From: Yersinia enterocolitica subsp. enterocolitica
Lineage (GTDB): Bacteria > Pseudomonadota > Gammaproteobacteria > Enterobacterales > Enterobacteriaceae
DNA: 64,000 bases
Direction of reading: 5' to 3'
Assembly: GCF_901472495.1 (NCBI RefSeq)
Contig: NZ_LR590469.1
Location: 806,001-870,000, forward strand
The notes beneath the pieces were generated by a model. The model worked only from the letters and a program-made list of their open reading frames with translations, searched no databases and was not told the origin of the DNA. How positions within the stretch are numbered: position 1 is the stretch's first letter; every line of letters starts with the position of its first letter. The position numbers and the translations under genes were made by a program. Below are positions 7,046 through 16,688 of the stretch, one piece after another.

Positions 7046-7576
7046 CTATCGACTAAACAGATCGCGTCTTTTCGGTTTAACAAACTGACTGATCAGCACT
7101 AATATCGCTATAAATAGGTAAGCGGCAAAGATACCGACTAACCACTGCGGCATTTCCAATGACAGGAATTCCCACTGTTTTACTGCACAATCGCCACTGG
7201 CAACAAAGACAGCTGGGAACCATTTATCTAGCGGCAACCATGAAGGGAAGCTCACAAAGAAATCGCAGGTGGTGAAAGGGGATGGATGCAGTTGCAGCAT
7301 GGTGTGTGTCCAGGCGAGCTGAACCCCTTTCCAGGCGCTGTAAATCCAGATAAAAATAGCCAGATAGCGCAAGGGGGATTTAGGCGCGATAGCACCCAGC
7401 AATGATGCACCAAGAATACCGAATAATGCGGCCCGTTCATAAATACACATTACGCAAGGCTGTAGCAGCATCACGTGTTGAAAATAGAGCGCAATCAATT
7501 CTAATACAAGTGCAGTCAGGGCCATTAATAGCCAAGCACCGCGCCCTTTAGAGCAGCGGTTAAGGAATTGCAACAT
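7046..7576 (-). CDS. dsbB: Disulfide bond formation protein DsbB
   Basis: The inner-membrane quinone reductase that reoxidises DsbA. The start ATG at 7574-7576 (MLQFLNRCSKGRGAW) gives 176 residues, exactly the E. coli length; an upstream in-frame extension is ignored. The two essential cysteine pairs fall at the E. coli positions: Cys41-Cys44 (CVMC) in the first periplasmic loop and Cys104 and Cys130 in the second. Four membrane segments can be seen. It is read toward the terminator at 6958 and is preceded upstream by nhaB on the same strand, with a 230-base gap. Confidence 0.97.
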   Translation of the reverse strand: MLQFLNRCSKGRGAWLLMALTALVLELIALYFQHVMLLQPCVMCIYERAALFGILGASLLGAIAPKSPLRYLAIFIWIYSAWKGVQLAWTHTMLQLHPSPFTTCDFFVSFPSWLPLDKWFPAVFVASGDCAVKQWEFLSLEMPQWLVGIFAAYLFIAILVLISQFVKPKRRDLFSR

Positions 7577-7805
7577 ATCTTTATTTTCCATGCAGTAAGC
7601 AATTGTACCGGCAGTGTAAACCAATTCATCTTTGCTGCCAGCTACCCAAGGGTAAAATTAGGCAAAAATCAGCTATTTCTCGCCTATGACAGCCATCAGA
7701 AGCATCAATTTTGCTTTGGATGAGATATTGGTTTGTTTTGCCAGCCCATCTTAGCCCCGAATAGCGAGGAGAATAGTGGGCTGGCACGGACTATAAGGCA
7801 AGTCA

Positions 7806-9380
7806 TCAGTGTGTAATGCTAACTCCCGCAGCGATATGAGGCAAACTTATCCAGCCACTTTGCATCATCCACTCCGTCACCGGAACTAATAAATACTCCA
7901 CGCCAAGCAGGCCGACACCTGTCATCACTATGGTATAAGGCAGAGCCATGTATACCATTCGGCCATAGGACAGGCGAATCAGCGGGGCGAGCGCTGAGGT
8001 TAGCAAAAACAGAAACGCGGCCTGACCATTCGGGGTTGCCACCGACGGCAGGTTGGTACCGGTGTTGATGGCGACGGCCAACAACTCGAACTGTTGCAGA
8101 GAGATAACGCCCAATTCAAATGCTTTCCGCGCCTCATTAATGTAAACGGTGCCGACAAAGACATTATCAGAAACCGAAGACAGTAAGCCATTAAACAGAT
8201 AAAACAGGGATAATTGGGCCGAGGGTGAGGATTGTAAAACAAACTGAATAATCGGAGTGAATAAGCTTTGTTCGATAATCACTGCGACTACGGCGAAAAA
8301 CACCGTAAGCAATGCAGTGAAAGGCAGCGCTTCTTGAAATGCCTTACCCAGCGCATGTTCATTGGTGATGCCACAAAAAGAGGTGGCGAGAATAATGACC
8401 GACAACCCCACTAAGCCCACTTCAGCCAAATGTAGCGCCAATGCAATAACCAGCCAAATGCCGATCAGTGCTTGAACTAGCAGTTTCACTTTCTCCTGAC
8501 GGTTGCGTTTCGCGCTGGCCTGCTTATCGTAATCAGTCAAAACTTGACGAACACGCTCAGGTAGCACGGCACCATAGCCAAACAGTTTAAAACGCTCGAG
8601 CAGTATGCAAACCAATAATCCACAACACAGCACGGGTAGGGTGACGGGCAGCATTCGCATAAAGAAGTCACCAAAATGCCAACCGGCATTTTTGGCGATA
8701 ATCAGGTTTTGCGGTTCACCCACCATCGTCATCACGCCACCCAGCGCCGTTCCCACACCCGCATGCATCATCAGGCTGCGTAAAAATGCACGGAATTGTT
8801 CCAGCGTTTTGCGATTTTCCTGACTGTCGATCCAGCTGTCATCATTGATGTCCTTATCTGAGTGATTTGAGGCAACATGATGATAAATAGTATAAAAACC
8901 CACCGACACACTAATGACAACGGCGATAACGGTCAATGCATCCAAAAAGGCGGAAAGGAAGGCAGAAGCGACACAGAAAGCGAGGGAAAGAGTGATTTTT
9001 GAGCGGATGCTCAGCAGCAGTTTGGTAAAAATAAACAGCAAGAGCTGTTTCATAAAGTAGATGCCCGCCACCATAAAGATCAGTAGCAACAGGACTTCGA
9101 GGTTATTGGCAATTTCTTCTGCTACTTGATGCGGGCTGGTCATCCCAATAGCGACGGCTTGAATAGCGAGTAAACCACCGGGCTGTAACGGATAACATTT
9201 CAGTGCCATCGCCAGCGTGAAGATAAATTCAATAACCAGCATCCAACCGGCGACAAAAGGACTGACAAAAAAGAACACCAACGGGTTAATGATGAGAAAC
9301 GCTATAATTGCCAGCTTGTACCAATCTGGTGAATTGCCAAGAAAATTCCTGAGTACGGCTTGTCTAATGGTGATATCCAT
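7806..9380 (-). CDS. nhaB: Na+/H+ antiporter NhaB
   Basis: A 524-residue inner-membrane protein with about 12 hydrophobic segments and the family's start MDITIRQAVLRNFLGNSPDWYK. The conserved segments GVGTALGGVMTMVGEPQNLI and NTGTNLPSVATPNGQAAFLF are characteristic of NhaB-type antiporters. It exports sodium in exchange for protons and supports pH and salt homeostasis. It is divergent from fadR, with a truncated ERIC copy in the shared upstream region, the same arrangement as in E. coli. Confidence 0.97.
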   Translation of the reverse strand: MDITIRQAVLRNFLGNSPDWYKLAIIAFLIINPLVFFFVSPFVAGWMLVIEFIFTLAMALKCYPLQPGGLLAIQAVAIGMTSPHQVAEEIANNLEVLLLLIFMVAGIYFMKQLLLFIFTKLLLSIRSKITLSLAFCVASAFLSAFLDALTVIAVVISVSVGFYTIYHHVASNHSDKDINDDSWIDSQENRKTLEQFRAFLRSLMMHAGVGTALGGVMTMVGEPQNLIIAKNAGWHFGDFFMRMLPVTLPVLCCGLLVCILLERFKLFGYGAVLPERVRQVLTDYDKQASAKRNRQEKVKLLVQALIGIWLVIALALHLAEVGLVGLSVIILATSFCGITNEHALGKAFQEALPFTALLTVFFAVVAVIIEQSLFTPIIQFVLQSSPSAQLSLFYLFNGLLSSVSDNVFVGTVYINEARKAFELGVISLQQFELLAVAINTGTNLPSVATPNGQAAFLFLLTSALAPLIRLSYGRMVYMALPYTIVMTGVGLLGVEYLLVPVTEWMMQSGWISLPHIAAGVSITH

Positions 9381-9690
9381 TGTGAGCTAAGGTCTCCTTA
9401 ATAAATTATTATATCCGTCATACTTCAAGCTGCATACGCGTTGGCTGTGCGCGGTCACTTGAATTATTTAGGATATATGGCGCTATTACTGCTCAAAGTT
9501 ACATTTTACTTTACGTTATTCGCCTAAAAGCAATATGTATAATCTGTTCATCATTACATCTGCGCAATTTTTGCAACTTTATGACTGCTTTCACCATTTG
9601 TTCGGCTCTGGATCTATATCAGAATAGCGTCGTCTGGTATGATGAGCATACTAAATTGCTGATATTTATCGCTACGGAACGTCAAAAAAT
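9381..9690. other. nhaB-fadR divergent intergenic region
   Basis: Holds the promoters of both genes and a short ERIC derivative at 9411-9478. No small gene is seen. Confidence 0.6.
9411..9478. repeat. Internally deleted ERIC element
   Basis: Keeps the outer arms of the Yersinia ERIC (ATATCCGTCATACTTCAAGC at the left, GAATTATTTAGGATAT at the right) but lacks most of the central palindrome, leaving about 68 bases. Confidence 0.75.
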
Positions 9691-10410
9691 ATGGTTATAA
9701 AGGCGCAAAGTCCTGCCGGTTTCGCGGAAGAGTATATTATTGAAAGTATTTGGAATAATCGCTTCCCTCCAGGCACTATTTTGCCCGCGGAGCGTGAACT
9801 TTCAGAGCTAATTGGAGTGACCCGCACAACATTGCGCGAAGTGCTACAACGGCTAGCCCGCGATGGCTGGCTCACTATTCAGCACGGTAAACCAACGAAA
9901 GTAAACAACTTTTGGGAAACTTCCGGTCTTAATATTCTGGAAACACTGGCGCGGCTTGACCACGACAGCGTGCCACAATTGATAGATAACTTACTGGCTG
10001 TTCGAACCAATATCGCTACAATTTTTGTCCGGACGGCTATCCGCAATCATCCCGAAAAAGCGCAAGAAATTCTGGCACAAGCGCAGACGGTTGACGATAA
10101 CGCTGAGTCTTTCACGGCACTGGATTACGGTATTTTCCGTGGTTTGGCTTTTGCTTCAGGCAACCCAATTTATGGTTTAATTCTCAATGGATTGAAAGGG
10201 TTGTACACCCGTGTTGGGCGTTATTATTTCTCGAATCCAGAAGCGCGTAAGTTGGCACTGACGTTTTATAGCCGCTTGTCGACACTGTGCGATGAGAAAG
10301 CCTACGACCAGGTGTTAGATTGCCTGCGTGCCTACGGTAAAGAGAGCGGGGCTATCTGGCACAGTATGCAGGGCACCATGCCAAGTGATTTGGCAGAAGC
10401 TCGCCGCTAG
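9691..10410 (+). CDS. fadR: Fatty acid metabolism regulator FadR
   Basis: A GntR-family regulator of 239 residues, the length of E. coli FadR. The N-terminal winged helix is seen in FPPGTILPAERELSELIGVT and TLREVLQRLARDGWLTIQHGK, and the C-terminal helical acyl-CoA-binding domain follows. FadR represses beta-oxidation genes and activates fabA/fabB, and is released by long-chain acyl-CoA. A compact bidirectional terminator separates it from ycgB. Confidence 0.97.
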   Translation: MVIKAQSPAGFAEEYIIESIWNNRFPPGTILPAERELSELIGVTRTTLREVLQRLARDGWLTIQHGKPTKVNNFWETSGLNILETLARLDHDSVPQLIDNLLAVRTNIATIFVRTAIRNHPEKAQEILAQAQTVDDNAESFTALDYGIFRGLAFASGNPIYGLILNGLKGLYTRVGRYYFSNPEARKLALTFYSRLSTLCDEKAYDQVLDCLRAYGKESGAIWHSMQGTMPSDLAEARR

Positions 10411-10437
10411 AAGCACAATCAGTAAAAATAGCACAGT

Positions 10438-10463
10438 AAAAAGGGGCCTACCGCGCCCCTTTT
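10438..10463. terminator. Bidirectional terminator between fadR and ycgB
   Basis: AAAAAGGGGC/GCGCCCCTTTT hairpin with A and T runs on the two sides, lying between the converging genes. Confidence 0.85.
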
Positions 10464-10495
10464 CCATTTGATATCAACTCACTGATACAGCCAGA

Positions 10496-12031
10496 TTAGA
10501 GCTTATTGGCTCGGGGTGGAATGCTGTCGAGCAATTCAATACTGCCATCATCATTGAGTTGTTCCATATGAATATCAAACCCCCATAAGCGATGGATATG
10601 TTTCATCACTTGCTGACGACTTTTATCCAGTGGCGCCCGGTCATGAGGAATATAGCGCAGCGTCAGCGAGCGATCCCCACGCAGATCAACATTCCAGACT
10701 TGAATGTTAGGTTCATGATTGCTCAAGTTATATTGAGCAGATAATTCATTACGAATAGCACGATAGCCTTCTTCATTATGAATGGCCGAAATTTCCAGAT
10801 AGTTATTCTTATCGTCATCCAGCACAGTGAAGAGACGGAAGTCACGCATCACTTTTGGTGATAAGAACTGGCTAATGAAACTTTCATCTTTAAAATCGCG
10901 CATCGCAAAATGCAGGGTATCCAACCAGTCTTTACCGGCAATATTCGGGAACCAATAATAATCCTCTTCGGTTGGAAACTGGCAGATGCGCTTGATGTCC
11001 TGGAACATGGCAAACCCAAGAGCATAAGGGTTGATGCCACTGTAATAAGGGCTGTTATACGGCGGTTGATACACCACATTAGTGTGGCTGTGCAGGAACT
11101 CCATCATAAAACGATCACTGACCCGGCCTTCATCGTATAAATGATTAAGAATGGTGTAATGCCAGAACGTTGCCCAACCTTCGTTCATCACCTGGGTCTG
11201 TTTCTGCGGATAAAAATACTGGCTCACTTTGCGCACAATCCGCAGGACTTCCCGCTGCCATGACTCCAGCAACGGGGCATTCTTCTCCATAAAGTAGAGC
11301 AGATTCTCTTGCGGCTCACTTGGGTAGCGCTGAGCCTGGGCTTGCACTTCTTCTTTGTCTTTACGTGGCAAGGTTTTCCATAATGAGTTGACCTGGCTTT
11401 GCAGGTATTCCTCTCGACTTTTTTGCCGCGCAGTCTCCTCAACTAGCGAGATTTTTTGCGGGCGTTTATAGCGGTCAACACCATAATTCATCAGTGCATG
11501 GCAAGAGTCGAGCAGTCGTTCAACCTCTTCCACACCATAGCGTTCTTCGCATTCACTGATGTAATGGCGAGCAAATAATAAATAATCAACGATGGAACTG
11601 GCATCAGTCCATGCACGGAATAAATAATTATTTTTAAAAAAAGAATTATGGCCATAACAGGCGTGAGCCATTACTAAGGCTTGCATAGTAATGGTATTTT
11701 CTTCCATTAAATAGGCAATACAAGGATTGGAGTTAATCACAATCTCATAGGCTAACCCTTGCTGGCCGTGCTTATACTTTTGCTCGGTTTCGATAAACTT
11801 TTTACCGAAAGACCAATGGGTATAATTAATAGGCATACCAATACTTGAGTAGGCATCCATCATTTGTTCCGAGGTAATAACCTCAATCTGATGGGGGTAG
11901 GTATCGAGCCGGTAATGTTTTGCCACCCGGTCTATTTGATCCAGATAGACCTGTAACAATTCAAATGTCCAGTCTGGGCCGTCAGTCAGGCGCTTATCTT
12001 GCGCGGTGTGTTTCGATGTTGAAGTTGTCAT
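10496..12031 (-). CDS. ycgB: SpoVR-family protein YcgB
   Basis: A 511-residue SpoVR-family protein with the family hallmarks SFGKKF, the MNEGWATFWHYTILN segment and the FLHSHTNVVYQPPY block. In enterobacteria ycgB is a stationary-phase gene; in many bacteria SpoVR is linked to the YeaG/YeaH kinase module, which also occurs in this window at 23.4-26.7 kb although not adjacent. The biochemical activity is not established. Start ATG at 12029-12031. Confidence 0.95.
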   Translation of the reverse strand: MTTSTSKHTAQDKRLTDGPDWTFELLQVYLDQIDRVAKHYRLDTYPHQIEVITSEQMMDAYSSIGMPINYTHWSFGKKFIETEQKYKHGQQGLAYEIVINSNPCIAYLMEENTITMQALVMAHACYGHNSFFKNNYLFRAWTDASSIVDYLLFARHYISECEERYGVEEVERLLDSCHALMNYGVDRYKRPQKISLVEETARQKSREEYLQSQVNSLWKTLPRKDKEEVQAQAQRYPSEPQENLLYFMEKNAPLLESWQREVLRIVRKVSQYFYPQKQTQVMNEGWATFWHYTILNHLYDEGRVSDRFMMEFLHSHTNVVYQPPYNSPYYSGINPYALGFAMFQDIKRICQFPTEEDYYWFPNIAGKDWLDTLHFAMRDFKDESFISQFLSPKVMRDFRLFTVLDDDKNNYLEISAIHNEEGYRAIRNELSAQYNLSNHEPNIQVWNVDLRGDRSLTLRYIPHDRAPLDKSRQQVMKHIHRLWGFDIHMEQLNDDGSIELLDSIPPRANKL

Positions 12032-12541
12032 TAGCGCATCCTCACGGTTTTATAACCCTGCAAAATACTGGTCACTTCAATAATCCTAGCTCAATATGAA
12101 CAAATTGAGGCATGGCAATACTTTATGTCAATGAATATCCGTCATCTTTTAAAATAGAGGCTCTCCATCGCCGGAATAGGGACTGTTTTTTACTGGCAGA
12201 AGTTATTATCTCAAAAGAGATTTAATTAGATTATTACTCTGTTTATTTGCGGTTATTGCAGAATATAAAACCAATAAAATTAATATCAGCAACATGCCAA
12301 TTATTCATGCTGTTAATCAGGTTAATAAGCGCTATTTTCAGTCATTTTTTTGTATATCCCGCTTTAAATAGCATGTTATCGCTATTTAAAGCCTGCTATT
12401 GAATTGGAAAGTGATTGCGGTGTAAATTAATTGTGAATTAAGTCACAATCTATCATTAATGTGTTGGATAGTTTTTTCTGCTGAGTTAATTTTCTGTCAA
12501 CAGAATATTGTGCTTTTGATGCATTTTGGTGTGGGGGTGAT
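12032..12541. other. ycgB-dadA divergent intergenic region
   Basis: About 510 AT-rich bases holding both promoters and a perfect CRP-type palindrome at 12432-12447. AT tracts between 12210 and 12360 could bind Lrp or H-NS. No gene is seen. Confidence 0.6.
12432..12447. promoter_or_regulatory. CRP binding site upstream of dadA
   Basis: TGTGA-ATTAAG-TCACA matches both halves of the CRP consensus exactly and lies about 95-110 bases before the dadA start. E. coli dadAX is known to depend on CRP and Lrp, which supports the assignment. Confidence 0.8.
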
Positions 12542-13846
12542 ATGCGCGTTGTCATTTTAGGAAGTGGTGTGGTTGGTGTTGCCAGTGCCTGGTACTTAGC
12601 GAAAGATGGACATGATGTCACGGTCATTGACCGGCAGGATGGGCCAGCTCAGGAAACCAGTGCAGGTAATGCGGGCCAGATATCTCCCGGCTACGCGGCA
12701 CCTTGGGCTGCCCCCGGTGTTCCTTTAAAAGCCATTAAATGGATGTTCCAACGCCATGCGCCGTTGGCGATTCATCTGGATGGCAGTGCTTCGCAGTTGC
12801 GCTGGATGTGGCAAATGCTGAGAAACTGCGACACTTCCCACTATATGACTAACAAAAGCCGTATGGTGCGGTTGGCCGAATACAGTCGTGATTGCTTGAA
12901 AGATCTACGCGAAGATACCGGTATTCAGTACGAAGGACGACAAGGGGGAACGCTGCAATTATTCCGTACCGAACAGCAATTTGATAATGCAGCCAAAGAT
13001 ATTGCGGTATTGGATGATGCGGGGGTACCGTATTCGCTGTTAACCGCGGATCAACTGGCCACCGTCGAACCTGCTCTGGCAAAAGTGGCACATAAGCTCA
13101 CCGGCGGCTTACGTCTACCTAATGATGAAACTGGCGACTGTAAGTTGTTTACCGAGCGGCTGGCAAAAATGGCCGAACAGGCTGGCGTGAAATTTATCTT
13201 CAATCGCTCAGTGGAGAAACTGCTGGTGGACGGGGATCAAATCGCTGGGGTGTTGTGGGGTGATGACATCATTAAAGCCGATGCTTATGTCGTGGCTTTT
13301 GGCGCTTATTCAACTGCGCTGCTGGCGGGATTAGTGTCGATTCCGGTTTACCCGCTAAAAGGTTACTCCCTGACTATCCCTATCACCAACCCTGCTGGCG
13401 CACCATATTCTACCGTGCTGGATGAAACTTATAAGATAGCCATTACCCGTTTTGACGATCGCATTCGGGTGGGCGGCATGGCGGAAATTGTGGGATTTAA
13501 CACCCAACTGGAACAGGCGCGGCGAGAAACTCTGGAAATGGTGGTCGGCGATTTGTATCCCGATGGCGGCAATATCAGCCAGGCGACATTTTGGACTGGC
13601 CTGCGCCCGATGACACCGGATGGCACACCCATTGTTGGGCGAACTTCGCTAAAAAATCTCTACCTCAATACCGGTCATGGCACCTTAGGTTGGACCATGG
13701 CCTGCGGTTCAGGCCAGCTATTGGCCGATATTATGTCTGGTCGGCGTCCTGCGATTCTGGCCGATGATCTCTCGGTCTCGCGCTATAGCGCGGATTTTCG
13801 GCCGCTGAATGTTGCGCCTTTACATGACGCTCATCCCATTCGTTAA
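12542..13846 (+). CDS. dadA: D-amino acid dehydrogenase, small subunit DadA
   Basis: A 434-residue FAD-dependent DAO-family enzyme. The dinucleotide-binding start MRVVILGSGVVGVASAWYLA and the second FAD motif TGHGTLGWTMACGSG are clear. It oxidises D-alanine and other D-amino acids to keto acids, passing electrons to the membrane quinone pool, and together with DadX permits growth on L-alanine. A GGGGGTG Shine-Dalgarno precedes the ATG. dadX follows after about 200 bases that contain a full ERIC, so cotranscription would place ERIC in the mRNA. Confidence 0.97.
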   Translation: MRVVILGSGVVGVASAWYLAKDGHDVTVIDRQDGPAQETSAGNAGQISPGYAAPWAAPGVPLKAIKWMFQRHAPLAIHLDGSASQLRWMWQMLRNCDTSHYMTNKSRMVRLAEYSRDCLKDLREDTGIQYEGRQGGTLQLFRTEQQFDNAAKDIAVLDDAGVPYSLLTADQLATVEPALAKVAHKLTGGLRLPNDETGDCKLFTERLAKMAEQAGVKFIFNRSVEKLLVDGDQIAGVLWGDDIIKADAYVVAFGAYSTALLAGLVSIPVYPLKGYSLTIPITNPAGAPYSTVLDETYKIAITRFDDRIRVGGMAEIVGFNTQLEQARRETLEMVVGDLYPDGGNISQATFWTGLRPMTPDGTPIVGRTSLKNLYLNTGHGTLGWTMACGSGQLLADIMSGRRPAILADDLSVSRYSADFRPLNVAPLHDAHPIR

Positions 13847-13848
13847 GC

Positions 13849-13991
<143 letters not shown>

Positions 13992-14045
13992 AGTGGATAG
14001 CCCTTTTGTTAATAACAACTGAATATTGTTCTGGAAGGAATAAGC

Positions 14046-15113
14046 ATGCCTCGCCCGATATCTGCCACGCTGAATTTATCTGCGCTGCACCATAATCTGA
14101 ATGTTGTTCGCAGCCATGTGGGAACGGCAAAAATTTGGTCAGTGGTGAAAGCCAATGCCTACGGTCATGGTTTAGCGCGTGTCTGGCAAGGGCTGGCGGC
14201 GACGGATGGATTTGCTTTACTGGATTTAAACGAAGCTATCCTGCTGCGAGAACAGGGCTGGCAAGGGCCAATTTTATTGCTGGAGGGGTTCTTTCAAGCG
14301 CAGGATTTAGTGTTGCTGGATCATTATCGCCTGACGACGGCGGTGCACAGTGACTGGCAACTTGAGGTTATCAAGGCGGCCCGCCTGACGGCTCCACTCA
14401 ATATTTACTTGAAGTTTAATAGCGGTATGAATCGTTTAGGGTTTCCAATAGGTCAGGCGGAAGCTGTGTGGCAATGGGCCAACAGTCTCAGCAATGTCGG
14501 CGAAATCACATTAATGAGCCACTTTGCTAATGCAGATAATCCTATTGGTGTTGATGAGCAATTCGCCCAGATCCAGCAGGCCAGTGGGCATATTCCGGCG
14601 GCTCGCTGCTTTGCCAACTCGGCAGCAATATTGCGTAACCCGAACACCCATTATGACTGGGTGCGCCCGGGCATTATTCTCTATGGCGCGTCACCCAGTG
14701 GTGATATTGCAGATATTGCTGGCCTTGGTTTGCGCCCGGTGATGGGGTTGCGTAGCGAGATTATCGCGCTGCAATCATTATCCGCCGGTCAAAGTGTGGG
14801 TTATGGTAGCCGCTATCGTGCTACTGGAGTGCAGCGCATAGGGGTGGTTGCTTGTGGCTATGCCGATGGTTATCCGCGTGTAGCACCGACGGGAACACCT
14901 ATCATGGTGGATGGTATATTGACGCACACAGTAGGGGCGATTTCGATGGATATGCTTACCGTAGATCTCACGCCCTGTCCGCAAGCGCAGATTGGTAGCA
15001 AAGTAGAAATATGGGGTGAGAATGTGCCCATTGATAATGTGGCACAGGCCGCAGGAACGGTGGGGTATGAGTTGATGTGTGCGCTGGCAAGCCGCGTTAC
15101 CCTTCTTACTTGA
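14046..15113 (+). CDS. dadX: Catabolic alanine racemase DadX
   Basis: A PLP enzyme of 355 residues, one fewer than E. coli DadX. Lys35 in WSVVKANAYGHG is the PLP-binding lysine and the GYGSRYRATG motif carries the catalytic-side tyrosine of the second domain. It converts L-alanine to D-alanine for DadA. The operon partner dadA upstream makes the catabolic isozyme more likely than the biosynthetic Alr. Start ATG at 14046 behind GGAAGGAA. Confidence 0.95.
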   Translation: MPRPISATLNLSALHHNLNVVRSHVGTAKIWSVVKANAYGHGLARVWQGLAATDGFALLDLNEAILLREQGWQGPILLLEGFFQAQDLVLLDHYRLTTAVHSDWQLEVIKAARLTAPLNIYLKFNSGMNRLGFPIGQAEAVWQWANSLSNVGEITLMSHFANADNPIGVDEQFAQIQQASGHIPAARCFANSAAILRNPNTHYDWVRPGIILYGASPSGDIADIAGLGLRPVMGLRSEIIALQSLSAGQSVGYGSRYRATGVQRIGVVACGYADGYPRVAPTGTPIMVDGILTHTVGAISMDMLTVDLTPCPQAQIGSKVEIWGENVPIDNVAQAAGTVGYELMCALASRVTLLT

Positions 15114-15290
15114 CGCTGTAGCGGTGTTAGCGGCTCTCGTTACTCGGCCCGTCCATAGGCCTCGCCTCTGCGAGGCCGCTGCAAGCAGCGTTCAAATCTG
15201 CTGCCGGAAGATTTGTCACCCGAATCACTGACCTATATCCGTGATTCGGGCCTCGTTCGTTTGCTGCCTTGCTACCACACCAATTCATTT
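15114..15290. repeat. Palindromic repeat cluster behind dadX
   Basis: Contains several hairpins: GGCCTCGCCTCTGCGAGGCC and CCCGAATCAC..GTGATTCGGG among them. Its beginning (AGCGGTGTTAGC) and the CCCGAATCACTGACCT block recur in the repeat at 36014-36141, so both belong to one repeat family with an ERIC-like core. It may serve as the dadX terminator. Confidence 0.6.
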
Positions 15291-15327
15291 TGGCAATAGC
15301 TTTCTTATTTACTATTGAAATGGTGTA

Positions 15328-16518
15328 TTAGTTTATTTTCTGCAATTTACCGCGCACATGTTTGCTGGCACGGCGCGCTTGCCAGGCCAGTAAGCAACCG
15401 GCCAACATCACAATAGCCAGAGATAACTTAGGTTCAATTGGCAAGGCCATCGCCAACAGACCTAATCCCGCGCCTCCTGCCATCTGTACAAACCCAACCA
15501 AGGCTGAAGCAACACCGGCTTCATTGGCATAAGGCTCCAGTGCATAGCTGGTGGCTGGCCCCATCATAAAGGCTAAACCGGCACAGGCACTGGCGACGGG
15601 TAACATGTAAACCAGCCAGTGATGCTGTACTTCAGGTGCTAAGCGCAGGCCGTATAGCAGGCTGAAACAGCCGAGTGCCATCAGCACGCTACCCGTCATC
15701 AGGCAGGCAGGGCGGCCCACTTTTTGGATAATCCGATTCGCTAAAAAGCTGACGGCCATGATCCAAAAACCATTGGCACCGAACACCAGCGAGAATTGCA
15801 GCGGGCTGAGTCCAGCTCCCACCATCAAAACATTAGGCGCCAGAGAGACATAGGTTAAAGCCATTCCCATCGCGCCCGCATTCACCAGCGCGAAAGTCAG
15901 AAAACGGTCGTCACGCAAAATACGCAGATAGTTTTTAATCGGCAAACTTTTCACCGGTTGCGTATCTGCCGGGCGAGTCTCCGGTAGGAAAACGATAACC
16001 AGGATTAATACCAACAATCCGTAAAGAGCCAGGAACCAGAATGGCGCGCGCCAGCCAAAGGCTTCGGCCAACAAACCACCTAATAATGGGGCTAATGCCG
16101 GCACGATATTTAATGTGCCATTGAGAAAACCAAAAGCACGGGCAGCTTCATTGCCGTTCAGGCGGTCGCGCACCCCACTGAATGCCACCACTGCCGTACA
16201 GCAAACGGCCACACCTTGTAACAGGCGAGAACTGACAAACATGAAAGGGCTGACAGCCAGAGCAGCCATGGCAGCACCTAGCATGTAAAGGATTATCCCG
16301 ATGATGGCAATCGGTTTGCGGCCATATTTGTCAACCAATGGACCGGCAATCAGTTGCCCGACCCCCAGAACTAAAATAAACAGCGCAATGGTGGATTGGA
16401 TCAATGACTCGCAACTGTTCAGCCCCTTGGCAATAGCAGGAATGGTCGGTAAGTAGAGGTCGATGCCCAATGGACCGAGCAGTATCAGGCTTAACAGCAG
16501 AAAAAGGAATTTTTGCAT
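15328..16518 (-). CDS. Bcr/CflA-type MFS drug exporter
   Basis: A 396-residue major facilitator with about 12 membrane segments. The drug:H+ antiporter (DHA1, Bcr/CflA/YdhC-like) pattern is seen in DLYLPTIPAIAKGL in the first segment, the loop 2-3 motif GPLVDKYGRKPI, and the motif-C region LNIVPALAPLLGGLLAEAFG. It probably exports chloramphenicol-like or other hydrophobic compounds; substrate is unknown. It lies 170 bases downstream of the c-di-GMP protein on the same strand without a clear terminator between. Confidence 0.85.
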   Translation of the reverse strand: MQKFLFLLLSLILLGPLGIDLYLPTIPAIAKGLNSCESLIQSTIALFILVLGVGQLIAGPLVDKYGRKPIAIIGIILYMLGAAMAALAVSPFMFVSSRLLQGVAVCCTAVVAFSGVRDRLNGNEAARAFGFLNGTLNIVPALAPLLGGLLAEAFGWRAPFWFLALYGLLVLILVIVFLPETRPADTQPVKSLPIKNYLRILRDDRFLTFALVNAGAMGMALTYVSLAPNVLMVGAGLSPLQFSLVFGANGFWIMAVSFLANRIIQKVGRPACLMTGSVLMALGCFSLLYGLRLAPEVQHHWLVYMLPVASACAGLAFMMGPATSYALEPYANEAGVASALVGFVQMAGGAGLGLLAMALPIEPKLSLAIVMLAGCLLAWQARRASKHVRGKLQKIN

Positions 16519-16688
16519 AACAACAAAACAACATCCAGATTACAAAGGCGGCAAGGATAAAAAATTTGCCGACAAATGAAAAGGTTGAGCATGACCCAAC
16601 CCAGCGATAGTGACAATGTCACTTATTAGTGTTTAGAAATCCCTAATAGGTTACTACAACTAATAATATATCTCTTATTATTCACCAT

